From assembly GCA_030529305.1 (NCBI GenBank), contig JAUMXD010000030.1:1-15707 (forward strand): 15,707 nucleotides of DNA. The letters are read 5' to 3'. A program made the position numbers and the translations under genes. Below are positions 1-7,133 of the stretch, in pieces. Origin of the DNA: Allobrachymonas sp. (GTDB lineage Bacteria > Pseudomonadota > Gammaproteobacteria > Burkholderiales > Burkholderiaceae). The notes below the pieces were generated by a model. That model had not been told where the DNA came from, made no database searches, and saw only the letters and a program-made list of their open reading frames with translations. Position 1 is the first letter of the stretch, and the number at the start of each line of letters is the position of its first letter.

Positions 1-127
1 GCCACGCCTTCGAGCCTCGCACCCAGTGCTGGTGCTGCAACGCTCCTCGAAGGCAATGGCATGGATTATAAGTTGGCTGATTTGTCACAAGCCACTTGCC
101 AAGCCAACAGCAAGCAGCCGCAGCGCA

Positions 128-412
128 CTACTCAACCAGCTTGGCTTCACGCTGCAACTGCAAACACACAGCGTGGTTCAAGTTCACAAACTCGTTCCAA
201 CTCATCAGGCGGTGGTAATGCAAGGCAAACTGCCGATCCACCCGGCAAATATCCGGGCGGCTTTCATAAATTCGGCATTGGCGCAAACCATCGTCATAGT
301 GCCTGCATATGCCATCACCCCGATCAAGAAACTGAGTAGCTTGTGCCACACTCACGCGCTGACAGCACAAGCCACATTGCGTGCAAGGGAATTCTCCCTT
401 TTCGCAACTCAT
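128..412 (-). CDS. YkgJ-family cysteine-cluster protein (CxxCxxCC)
   Basis: A 94-residue protein starting at an ATG at 412. The visible pattern is C10-x2-C13-x2-C16-C17, then C36, C46 (within a C-R-I-Y-E-S-R-P stretch) and C56. This is the signature of the CxxCxxCC family (YkgJ/UPF0153), which is thought to bind zinc or an iron-sulfur cluster. No enzymatic role is established, and none is claimed here. The length is typical for the short members of the family. There is no signal peptide or membrane segment, so it should be cytoplasmic. It begins 36 nt after the stop of the 561-residue gene on the same strand, so it is probably the last gene of the accessory series. The ribosome binding site is weak, which fits translational dependence on the upstream gene. 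The family assignment is firm; the link to the neighbouring genes is inferred from spacing only. Confidence 0.85.
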   Translation of the reverse strand: MSCEKGEFPCTQCGLCCQRVSVAQATQFLDRGDGICRHYDDGLRQCRIYESRPDICRVDRQFALHYHRLMSWNEFVNLNHAVCLQLQREAKLVE

Positions 413-448
413 ATCGTTATTGAATATTCAAAAACGCATCACTCCAAA

Positions 449-2134
449 TCATTTAGAAGCAAATGCTTGCGCTTTCTGGGCCAACCAGCTACGCACACTT
501 TCCGAATTGCCCAATTCAAAAGGCAACTCAACACCCATTTTTTCAACCTGTTTTTTCAGAACAACAGAGCGTTCCTCCTCATCCGCAGAGGCATTTAAAT
601 TATCAGAAAAAGCGGCCAAGTCCTCAGCATCCAGATTGAATTCAATCTTCGCCAATTCAGCCAAGTAACTATCCAGCTCGGCATTGATTTCTCTGTATTT
701 CCGCAGCAACTCGCCATAAGGCATCAATCCTTCCAGATAATTCCAGAATTTTTTCGCCCAACTGCTGTACAAAAGAAAATAATTCAAACCCAGCGCCAAA
801 AGGCCAGTTACCAGCGCGCCTGCAAAGCTGGCCAGCTCTGCCCCCAAAGGAAAGGCTTGCACCAAAGGCGTCAACTCTGCATAAACCGCAAACCCCACAA
901 AGGCAGAAATGGCTGTTGCAAAAATCTCAACAACTGCCTTGCCCAAATCAACCAAAGAGAGATTTTCAGGGTTAAAAACAATCAGTTTGATGGCCCTGAG
1001 CAAATGCCCCCACATATCACGAATGATCTTGATGAAGTTTTTTGAAGTCGTGGCAAACACATTGAACAGCGTTGTCGTCAAGCTGGACATCGCTCCACCA
1101 ACAGCACCCTCTTTAAAGGCAGAGAAAAATTCCTTGAAGCGAAGCTCCAATCGCAACCAAATGCCTTTGAGCGTTTTTTCAATGTGTTCAAAAAAACTTT
1201 CCAGATCAAACTTGTTTTTGAGATCATCAATGATCTTCGGCAAGCTTTCTTTCAACTCGAACCATATTTCTGCGCACACCAAGCCCAGCGCCTGGCGGGC
1301 ACCCATTGCCACAGCAGCCGTGCCAGAAACAATGGCCGTTTTTTTGAAAAATTTACTGCTTGTGTAGTATTTTTTATCAATTGCAAGGTTATAGGCCCTT
1401 CTTGCCTCCCTGTCTCTTTCCATCATGGCCTTTTCATCGATGGATTCAAGATCATTCAGCTTGTTCTTCTTCTTTCTAATGTCATCTTCCAGCTCTCTGA
1501 TTTTTCCTTTGTTTTTAGCTGGATCTGAACGAAGTTTTTGCAAACGCTCTTCACGTTTTTCGATATCTGCCCTTACATCTTCAAGCCTCTGCTGATGCCC
1601 AGCCAGATAGTCAGACATGGATTTATCTTTTTTTGACCTGTTGATGCTGGACGATGTAGATTGCAGATTGGATGATTGATTGGCAAGCTCAACACCATCC
1701 ATCTCAGCCAAAACCCTGCCTGTATCATCATGAACCTCCTTGGCAGAAATCACATGATCCAGATCCCTGTTTTCATTCATGCCCATGCGCTGATTTTTGT
1801 AGCCATCAACAAGCCTCCCCTCTTGCTGAAGCTGCTTATTGCGCCGGCCTGTTTCTATATAGTTTATATGATTATGATATTTAGGAGAATTGTAAGAATC
1901 TCTAGATTCAAAACGATCTTTTTCCTCTGCACTGGCATAAACCTTTTGCCGAACATTGTTAATGGTATCTACATCCCCGCCTAGCTGATCTTTGAACAGC
2001 GAAAAATCCAAACCAAAGGCCGTGGCAATGCTTTGAACAATGGTTCTTTCTATCTCTTGCGCCCAAGGGTAGGCAAAAGTATCAGCATTTTCCCCACCTC
2101 TATAACGGCAAATATTTTCCAAACTTGAATACAT
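449..2134 (-). CDS. HNH-like / coiled-coil / membrane protein of unknown function
   Basis: A 561-residue protein with three visible parts. (1) Residues about 124-170 contain D126-H127, N156-L157 and N165-R-S-K168, spaced like the DH...N...N/K core of HNH (His-Me finger) domains. (2) Residues about 178-250 are highly charged and heptad-like (many E, K, R, L), a likely coiled coil. (3) From about 264 onward there are hydrophobic stretches near 264-290, 396-420 and 430-456, consistent with membrane segments, followed by a charged C-terminal tail. The ATG at 2134 lacks a clear Shine-Dalgarno sequence and lies 47 nt after the stop of the preceding glycine-rich gene, in the same direction. The DNA is richer in A+T than the flanking housekeeping genes. 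I recall similar proteins in genomic islands but cannot name the family. Nuclease activity is only suggested by the motif. Confidence 0.75.
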   Translation of the reverse strand: MYSSLENICRYRGGENADTFAYPWAQEIERTIVQSIATAFGLDFSLFKDQLGGDVDTINNVRQKVYASAEEKDRFESRDSYNSPKYHNHINYIETGRRNKQLQQEGRLVDGYKNQRMGMNENRDLDHVISAKEVHDDTGRVLAEMDGVELANQSSNLQSTSSSINRSKKDKSMSDYLAGHQQRLEDVRADIEKREERLQKLRSDPAKNKGKIRELEDDIRKKKNKLNDLESIDEKAMMERDREARRAYNLAIDKKYYTSSKFFKKTAIVSGTAAVAMGARQALGLVCAEIWFELKESLPKIIDDLKNKFDLESFFEHIEKTLKGIWLRLELRFKEFFSAFKEGAVGGAMSSLTTTLFNVFATTSKNFIKIIRDMWGHLLRAIKLIVFNPENLSLVDLGKAVVEIFATAISAFVGFAVYAELTPLVQAFPLGAELASFAGALVTGLLALGLNYFLLYSSWAKKFWNYLEGLMPYGELLRKYREINAELDSYLAELAKIEFNLDAEDLAAFSDNLNASADEEERSVVLKKQVEKMGVELPFELGNSESVRSWLAQKAQAFASK

Positions 2135-2181
2135 ATGAAATCAACGACTAAAATAATTAAACGATATGAACAAGACAAATA

Positions 2182-3304
2182 TCAAACAAGGCATTGCTCA
2201 CGATATTTTTCATCATCTTTCAAACGATTGGGGTGATCTTTATTTATTACTCGATCAACATCCTCTGCATTGATCACTTTATTTCCATCATCGTCAGTAA
2301 TAAATTCTGGCGAACCATCTTCTTTATAGCATACTTTACCCTCGGCTTCTTTCACTTTAAAAATAGGCGTAGTAACAATATATGTAAGTATCGAGGCCAA
2401 TACCATGCCGCCATCCACTTTCTGCAGAACATCTTCAGTTATTTCATCAAATTTCTTTTTTTCAAATCATCATTAAGTTTTTCGGCTTCTTCAATGACTT
2501 TACTAACACTCACGAGATGATCAAAATATCCACCAAGCTCAACACTCAAAGAAGAAATTATTTGATTAATTGATCGTGCATACTTTTCACTTTTCTCAAA
2601 GAAATCTTTTCTTTTCTCGATTTTTTGAATAGCTGAATTGATTTGCTCTTTTGTGGCTCTTGCGTTACGCAATGCCTCTTCCGCACATTTGTCATAAGCC
2701 CAGCCAGCAAACACAAAAACAGGAGCGATAGAAACCCCACTCAAAATAGTCGTACCAAGAGCAATACCACCACCGCCTGCGGCTATAGAGCCACCACCAA
2801 TGGCCGCTAAAGTGGCTTTCGTAGCCGCTGCACCTGAAAGGGCTGAAATGACTGTGCCAGTCGATGCTGTTCCCAAAGCCATGACACCACCATAAACAGC
2901 AAATCCTGTAGCTACCCCAGCTGCTCCGGCACCAGCAAGATAAGTTAAGTAACTCACGGCAGACGTCGTATATCCATCAATTTTCTTTAAGCTGTACTCG
3001 GGAATTTTAATTTCTAACATCTTCCCTCTGCTTTTATTTAATCTCTCAAGCAAATTATCTGCCAATTTTTTGAACTCTTCAATTTTCTTTGCTATTTTCA
3101 ATTCGTTTCTACCAAGCCTCTCCAATGCAAAACTCGTTTCTTGCTCTTGCTTGAGCTCAGCGCTTTTTTGCTCGTCAAATTCTTTCTGAATTTTTTTAAT
3201 GATTTCGTCAGCAGCTTGCGACTTTTGATACCCGTCGTAGCTTTTTTAGCTCCACACACCACGCTTCCCAAAGCAATAGGAACGAGAACAATTGGTGCTA
3301 CCAT
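2182..3304 (-). pseudogene. Glycine-rich membrane / coiled-coil protein, interrupted by two frameshifts
   Basis: Three adjacent reading frames read as one protein of about 374 residues if one base is added at each of two poly-A tracts (3242-3247 and 2456-2462). The start at ATG 3304 is chosen because an AAGGAG site lies 6 nt upstream. The restored order is: a short hydrophobic N-terminus (MVAPIVLVPIALGSVVCGA); a Lys/Glu-rich coiled coil to about residue 105; a long Gly/Ala-rich hydrophobic region at about 115-200 resembling glycine-zipper membrane segments; a second helical coiled coil; and a C-terminal part with a short hydrophobic stretch (VLASILTYIVTTPIF) and an acidic tail. The middle frame alone is open from 3245 to 2439 and the last from about 2460 to 2182. 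Either these are homopolymer length errors, the gene is decayed, or it is recoded. The function is unknown; a pore-like or membrane-perturbing role is speculation from the glycine-zipper composition. It is A+T-rich compared with its surroundings. Confidence 0.65.
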
Positions 3305-3325
3305 GACAAACTCCTTTTTCAAAAA

Positions 3326-3355
3326 ATTAAAAAATTTCAATCAAGAAAGATTCAA
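3326..3355 (-). promoter_or_regulatory. Candidate promoter of the glycine-rich membrane gene
   Basis: On the minus strand TTGAAT (3355-3350) and TTTAAT (3331-3326) are separated by 18 nt. This fits a sigma-70 type promoter that would start transcription around 3319, just ahead of the AAGGAG site and the ATG at 3304. The DNA here is very A/T-rich, so chance matches are likely. The gene could equally be read through from the WYL gene, which ends 74 nt upstream. Confidence 0.3.
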
Positions 3356-3377
3356 ATTCAAAAATACTCAAGACAAC

Positions 3378-4311
3378 TCACAACTGATCCTCTGTTTCTG
3401 TTTTCCATAAACGAATAGCTTGCTGCACACTGTCTATCAGCATTTGCTCACATTCAACAGGGTCAAGGATTCGCACGTGCGACATCCAATACCGCACGAT
3501 GGGTAGTAATTGCTGCGGGTGATGAATGCGCGTGGTGAGCAGCAGGCTGCCATCGCTATCCAGCCGGGTGCTTTGGTGTGGCAATTGGTCGCGCCGGGTG
3601 AAGTAATGCGCCATTTCGGCTGATACGCGCAAAGTGACTTGGGTGGCTTGGGCCGTGAACCAAACGTCTTGCTGTTGATCGATGTATTCGATGTGCGCGG
3701 GGTTGCGGGTGAAGCGTTCGCCTTCTTGCACGCGCAAGTTTTCAATGCGTGCAACACTGAAGGTTTTGAGCCAATCTCCCTCAACTTCAGCCGCAGCCAG
3801 ATACCAAATGCCGTTTTTATGCGTGAGCCGATAGGGGTGCACGTGGCGCGGCTTGCCCTTGTAAGTGAAGTGGCAAGGGCGGCGCTGCTGCACGGCCTGC
3901 TGCAATTGGGCAAAGGCTTGGGATTGGGTGCGCAAGTCTTCTTCGGGCATGGCTTGCACGTGCAGGCCACGAGCAGCGGGCGCTGTATTCAAGCTGGGTG
4001 ATGAGGTAAGGCGTGCTGGGGTCGGGGAACAGGGCCGTGGCGCCTGCCAGCTGAGCATAGTCATACAGATAGCGGGCGGGTACGGTGCCGCGCGCGCAGT
4101 GGCTGAGCCGCCAACCACCTTCTGGCGCACGTTCGGCAATGCCCTGCAGGCGTTGATGCAAATCGCGCTCGATGGTGCGAACGTCCACGCCAAAGCGTTC
4201 GGCCAGCTGATGTTTGTTGAGCGGGCTGCCTTGGTGCAGCAACGCCAGGATGCACGAAAGGCGCTGGGCGAGCTTTTCGCCTTTGGTGTTTGCTGCTTGC
4301 CGGGTACTCAT
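3378..4311 (-). pseudogene. WYL-domain transcriptional regulator, one apparent frameshift
   Basis: The ATG at 4311 opens a frame with a helix-turn-helix at about residues 15-55 (N-K-H-Q-L-A-E-R-F-G-V-D-V-R-T-I-E-R-D), followed by a linker ending near PYLITQLEYSA. The rest of the protein continues in another frame, with the WYL core (G-I-W-Y-L-A-A, then K-T-F-S-V-A-R-I) and a C-terminal WCX-like part (P-I-V-R-Y-W-M-S-H-V). Removing one base around 3965-3995, for example one G of GGG at 3978-3980, joins them into about 310 residues, a normal length for HTH-WYL-WCX regulators. Such proteins sense ligands such as nucleic acids and often control defence or DNA-damage genes (BrxR, CapW, PafBC). It lies 74 nt upstream of the glycine-rich gene on the same strand, so it may be the local regulator of the series. 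The indel may be a sequencing error or a true inactivation. Confidence 0.8.
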
Positions 4312-4371
4312 TTCCAGATTTCACAAAAGTTTGCGTGTTGATGGGATGCAAGCAGTTTAGTCGGCAGATGT

Positions 4372-4386
4372 GACAGGTTGTGTCGC
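4372..4386. promoter_or_regulatory. Candidate operator, copy 1 (GACAGGTTGTGTCGC)
   Basis: This 15-bp site matches the site at 4482-4496 at 13 of 15 positions and has dyad character (GACA-N5-TGTC). It sits across the predicted transcription start of the WYL gene, 61 nt before its ATG, a place where a bound protein would repress. Which regulator binds it, WYL or XRE, cannot be told from the sequence. Confidence 0.5.
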
Positions 4387-4390
4387 TTCT

Positions 4391-4420
4391 TTCATAGACA
4401 AAGACCAAGCAATCTGTAAA
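4391..4420 (-). promoter_or_regulatory. Candidate promoter of the WYL regulator gene
   Basis: On the minus strand TTTACA (4420-4415) and TATGAA (4396-4391) are separated by 18 nt. The predicted start is near 4384, inside the repeated dyad site at 4372-4386. The match to the sigma-70 consensus is reasonable at -35 (5 of 6) and moderate at -10 (4 of 6). Confidence 0.4.
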
Positions 4421-4442
4421 AAATAGCCCGATTTGTGATTTT

Positions 4443-4471
4443 TTGTATTGTATCATTTTGCCGCATATATG
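4443..4471 (+). promoter_or_regulatory. Candidate promoter of the XRE regulator gene
   Basis: TTGTAT (4443-4448) and TATATG (4466-4471) are separated by 17 nt. The -10 hexamer lies inside a 14-bp palindrome (4461-4474). Initiation near 4478 would place the second repeated dyad site (4482-4496) immediately downstream. The -35 match is poor, so this is a weak call supported mainly by position. Confidence 0.3.
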
Positions 4472-4481
4472 CGGAATCAAC

Positions 4482-4496
4482 GACAGGCTCTGTCGC
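4482..4496. promoter_or_regulatory. Candidate operator, copy 2 (GACAGGCTCTGTCGC)
   Basis: This site contains a perfect dyad, CGACAG-GCT-CTGTCG (4481-4495), and is a near copy of the site at 4372-4386. It lies 12 nt before the preferred ATG of the XRE gene (4509), so binding could block its transcription or translation. Repeated sites in a divergent regulator region are typical operators, but binding is inferred. Confidence 0.55.
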
Positions 4497-4508
4497 ACAC
4501 TCGTGCGC

Positions 4509-4769
4509 ATGGTTGCGGATGTGGTTGACCAAGCGCTGGGACAGGCGCTGCGCAAATTGCGAACAGAGCGGGGCTGGAGTCAGTCCGATCTGGCTTTGCG
4601 CGCAGGAATGGACCGCAACTATCTTTCGCTGATTGAACTGGGCCGCAACAGCCCCAGCGTGCGCATGCTGCTGCAACTTTGCCAAGCCCTGGATGTGCGT
4701 GCCGCTACCGTTCTTGATGATATGGAACGGCGTATGTTGGTGCTGGAAAACAGGCAGCAAGTGAAGTAA
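4509..4769 (+). CDS. XRE/Cro-C1 family HTH regulator
   Basis: A small DNA-binding protein of 86 residues from the ATG at 4509. Almost the whole length is one HTH_3 domain: L-R-K-L-R-T-E-R-G-W-S-Q-S-D-L-A then M-D-R-N-Y-L-S-L-I-E-L-G-R-N-S-P-S, ending in a short charged tail. The frame is open further upstream to a TTG at 4443, but that extension does not resemble the family and overlaps the candidate promoter and palindrome, so the internal ATG is preferred; it has no good Shine-Dalgarno site. It is transcribed divergently from the WYL gene and shares with it a 197-bp intergenic region containing two near-identical dyad sites. It is probably a transcriptional repressor, perhaps of itself and of the WYL gene. 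It could also be the remnant of a larger mobile region. Confidence 0.85.
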   Translation: MVADVVDQALGQALRKLRTERGWSQSDLALRAGMDRNYLSLIELGRNSPSVRMLLQLCQALDVRAATVLDDMERRMLVLENRQQVK

Positions 4770-5072
4770 AAATCGGATTTTTTCGACTTTCTGCCTATTC
4801 CAGGCAAACACGAAAAAGTTCCAGATGCGCCATTCAAAAAATATTTTTCAATGAGCAATTGAATAAAAGATGACTATCTTGAATGGCAAATCTACCCAAT
4901 ACTACCAATCAACACAGAACCAATCTTGCTTTTCAACTGACAAGCCAATGTCTCGTTTTTGCAAAAAAATAGCGGCTCGCCAATATAGCGAGCCGCTCTA
5001 AAAAACAATAAAACTCAGACGTAACGCTGTTTTATAAAAACAAACTCATCTGCGCATATCGAAAATCAGGCT
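4770..5072. other. Intergenic region between the XRE gene and the end of lysS
   Basis: No gene is supported here. The two flanking genes converge. The region holds the lysS terminator (4963-4997) and, further left, an A/T-rich stretch with a 9-bp inverted repeat (GCCATTCAA at 4829-4837, TTGAATGGC at 4879-4887). That repeat encloses a smaller hairpin (TTCAAT at 4847-4852, ATTGAA at 4858-4863). I see no clear terminator for the XRE gene. Confidence 0.6.
4963..4997 (-). terminator. Intrinsic terminator downstream of lysS
   Basis: A perfect 10-bp stem, AGCGGCTCGC (4971-4980) with GCGAGCCGCT (4988-4997) and a 7-nt loop. On the minus strand it is followed by A and a run of seven T (4969-4963). It lies 75 nt after the lysS stop. 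The other side of the hairpin also has an A/T-rich flank, so it may act weakly on convergent plus-strand transcripts from the XRE gene. Confidence 0.9.
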
Positions 5073-6635
5073 TCAAGCCTCCTTGCGCAAAGCCGGGAAA
5101 AGAATCACGTCGCGAATACTGGCGCTGTCGGTGAGCAGCATCATGAAGCGGTCGATGCCCACGCCACAGCCGCCGGTGGGTGGCATGCCGTATTCGAGAG
5201 CACGGATGAAGTCGGCGTCGTAGAACATGGCTTCGTCGTCGCCACTGTCTTTGGCCGCCACCTGCGCCTGAAAACGCGCAGCCTGGTCTTCGGCATCGTT
5301 CAGCTCGCTGAAGCCGTTGGCCATTTCACGGCCAGTGATGTACAGCTCGAACCGCTCAGTCACTTCCGGGCGCTCGTCGTTGGCGCGCGCCAGCGGGCTG
5401 ATTTCGGTGGGGTGCTCCATGATGAAGGTAGGCTGCCACAGCTGGCTTTCCACGGCTTCTTCAAAGTACAGCACTTGCAGCGCAGGCAGGCTGCGCGTGC
5501 TCAGACGGTCTTTTTCTTCGCTCAGGCCCAGTTTTTTCAAGCGGCTGACGAGTTCGGCCGCATCATCCACCTGTGCGCCGATGTCGGTGTGCGTCTGGAT
5601 GGCTTCGCGAATCGTCATGCGCGCAAAGGGTTGCGCCAAATCCACCGCCCTGCCCTGGTATTGCAACTGCAAGCTGCCGCGCGCCTGCTGGGCCACGTGG
5701 CGCAGCAGTTGCTCGGTAAAGTCCATCAGGTCGCGGTAGTTCCAGTAGGCGGCGTAGAACTCCATCATGGTGAATTCGGGGTTATGCCGCACGCTGATGC
5801 CTTCGTTGCGAAAGCTGCGATTGATTTCAAACACGCGCTCAAAGCCGCCCACGATCAAGCGCTTCAAGTACAGCTCGGGCGCAATGCGCAAGAACATGTC
5901 TTGATCCAGCGCGTTGTGGTGCGTGACGAAGGGCTTGGCATTGGCCCCGCCTGGAATGGGGTGCAGCATGGGCGTTTCCACTTCAAGGAAGCCGTTTTGC
6001 ACCATGAAGTCGCGCATGCCGCCAATGGCTTTGCTGCGCGCAACGAAGCGCTGGCGCGCGTCTTCATCCGTCATCAAGTCCACATAGCGCTGGCGATATT
6101 TCAGCTCCTGGTCTTGCATGCCGTGGAACTTGTCGGGCATGGGGCGCAAGCTTTTGGTGAGCAAGCGAATGCCCGTGGCATGGATGGACAGTTCGCCCGT
6201 GCGGGTTTTGAACAGATAGCCTTCGGCGGCCACGATGTCGCCCAAATCCCAATGTTTGAAAGCGGCGTACGCTTCTTCGCCCACATCGTCGCGCGTGACG
6301 TAGACCTGAAAGCGGCCGGTGGCATCTTGCAGGGTGGCGAAGCTGGCTTTGCCCATCACGCGCTTGAGCATCATGCGCCCGGCAATATCCACGCGAATGT
6401 GTTGGCCGGCCGCAATGCTTGCTTCCAATTCCTCTTTGCTTTTATCACCATGCGCAGCCAGCAAATCGGCCGCGCGATGCGTCGGCTTGCAATCGTTGGG
6501 AAAGGCCACGCCCTTGCCCTGCGCCTGCTCAGCGCGCAAGGCTTTGAGTTTTTCGCGGCGTTCGGCAATCAGTTGATTTTCATCAGCAGCAGGCGCTGCT
6601 TGGGCGGCAGAGGAGGTTGAAGCTTGTTCAGACAT
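5073..6635 (-). CDS. lysS: Lysyl-tRNA synthetase (class II)
   Basis: This enzyme charges tRNA-Lys with lysine using ATP, in the cytoplasm. The 520-residue protein is slightly longer than the usual ~505. A low-complexity Ala/Ser/Gln-rich N-terminus (about 1-20) is followed by the OB-fold anticodon-binding domain (about 80-165, including [16 protein letters not shown]). The class II catalytic core then follows: motif 2 F-R-N-E-G at 275-279 with R-H-N-P-E-F-T, and motif 3 G-V-G-I-D-R-F at 491-497. All expected core motifs are present and intact. The ATG at 6635 has no obvious Shine-Dalgarno site; a good promoter lies so close upstream that the leader would be about 9 nt. It appears to be a single-gene unit ending at the terminator at 4963-4997. 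Confidence 0.97.
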   Translation of the reverse strand: MSEQASTSSAAQAAPAADENQLIAERREKLKALRAEQAQGKGVAFPNDCKPTHRAADLLAAHGDKSKEELEASIAAGQHIRVDIAGRMMLKRVMGKASFATLQDATGRFQVYVTRDDVGEEAYAAFKHWDLGDIVAAEGYLFKTRTGELSIHATGIRLLTKSLRPMPDKFHGMQDQELKYRQRYVDLMTDEDARQRFVARSKAIGGMRDFMVQNGFLEVETPMLHPIPGGANAKPFVTHHNALDQDMFLRIAPELYLKRLIVGGFERVFEINRSFRNEGISVRHNPEFTMMEFYAAYWNYRDLMDFTEQLLRHVAQQARGSLQLQYQGRAVDLAQPFARMTIREAIQTHTDIGAQVDDAAELVSRLKKLGLSEEKDRLSTRSLPALQVLYFEEAVESQLWQPTFIMEHPTEISPLARANDERPEVTERFELYITGREMANGFSELNDAEDQAARFQAQVAAKDSGDDEAMFYDADFIRALEYGMPPTGGCGVGIDRFMMLLTDSASIRDVILFPALRKEA

Positions 6636-6650
6636 GGAGTTTAAAAGCTG

Positions 6651-6678
6651 TAGATAGCGAAAAAAGCGGGATCGTCAA
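6651..6678 (-). promoter_or_regulatory. Candidate sigma-70 promoter of lysS
   Basis: On the minus strand TTGACG (6678-6673) and TATCTA (6656-6651) are separated by 16 nt; each differs little from consensus. Transcription would start near 6644, leaving a very short leader before the ATG at 6635. This agrees with the lack of a Shine-Dalgarno sequence. Confidence 0.5.
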
Positions 6679-7020
6679 TGGAGACCAAACCACACTGGCG
6701 CACATCAACAGACCCACTTGCGTGAATAGACGGTAGGCAATACCAGCCGCTTGTGCTTTGACATGCGTTACACACATGCGAGGCTTAAAAAAAAGCGTTG
6801 CCTCAATCAAACAGGAAGCACGAGTTTGCCAATTGGAAAAGCAGCTGATTTTAAGCGGGCAGCCCCCTGCCAGCCCCATATGTGGCATACGGCATACATG
6901 CATGTCACCTATTGCTCGTTCCGATCAGATGGGGGGCGCAGCAACGTGCGAAGCACGCGCCAAGCAATCAAACATGTACCGGCCTTGCTTGCAACACGGA
7001 TACCTTCTTCGGGCAGCCCA

Positions 7021-7054
7021 AAAACATCAGGGCTTGAACGATACGCCCAAGCCC
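7021..7054 (-). terminator. Weak candidate terminator downstream of accD
   Basis: A 7-bp stem, GGGCTTG (7030-7036) with CAAGCCC (7048-7054) and an 11-nt loop. On the minus strand it is followed by TGATG and a short T run. It lies about 80 nt beyond the accD stop. The T tract is interrupted and the loop is large, so the efficiency is doubtful. Confidence 0.4.
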
Positions 7055-7133
7055 CTTTTGAATCCCCGTTCAAATCTGAGCAGCCAGCAGCCCTTATCTT
7101 AGTGATACCGCCAGGCCCAAGTAATTGCCAGCC

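Larger units (their letters stand above)
6636..7133. other. Intergenic region between lysS and accD
   Basis: No convincing gene is present. Open frames here lack recognisable protein features. The left end carries the candidate lysS promoter (6651-6678) and the right end a terminator-like hairpin for accD (7021-7054). In between is a tandem pair GGCATAC-GGCATAC (6884-6897) leading into the palindrome ACATGCATGT (6896-6905), of unknown meaning. Confidence 0.55.

Noticed and set aside
26..598. 190-codon plus-strand open frame opposite the cysteine-cluster gene
   Set aside because: The opposite strand carries a recognisable CxxCxxCC protein; this frame has no family features and also crosses into the 3' end of the 561-residue gene.
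5412..6620. 402-codon plus-strand open frame opposite lysS
   Set aside because: It is an antisense shadow of the GC-rich lysS gene, rich in His and Ala, with no recognisable domain; the same applies to the long frames opposite accD, rpoN and the SPOR gene.
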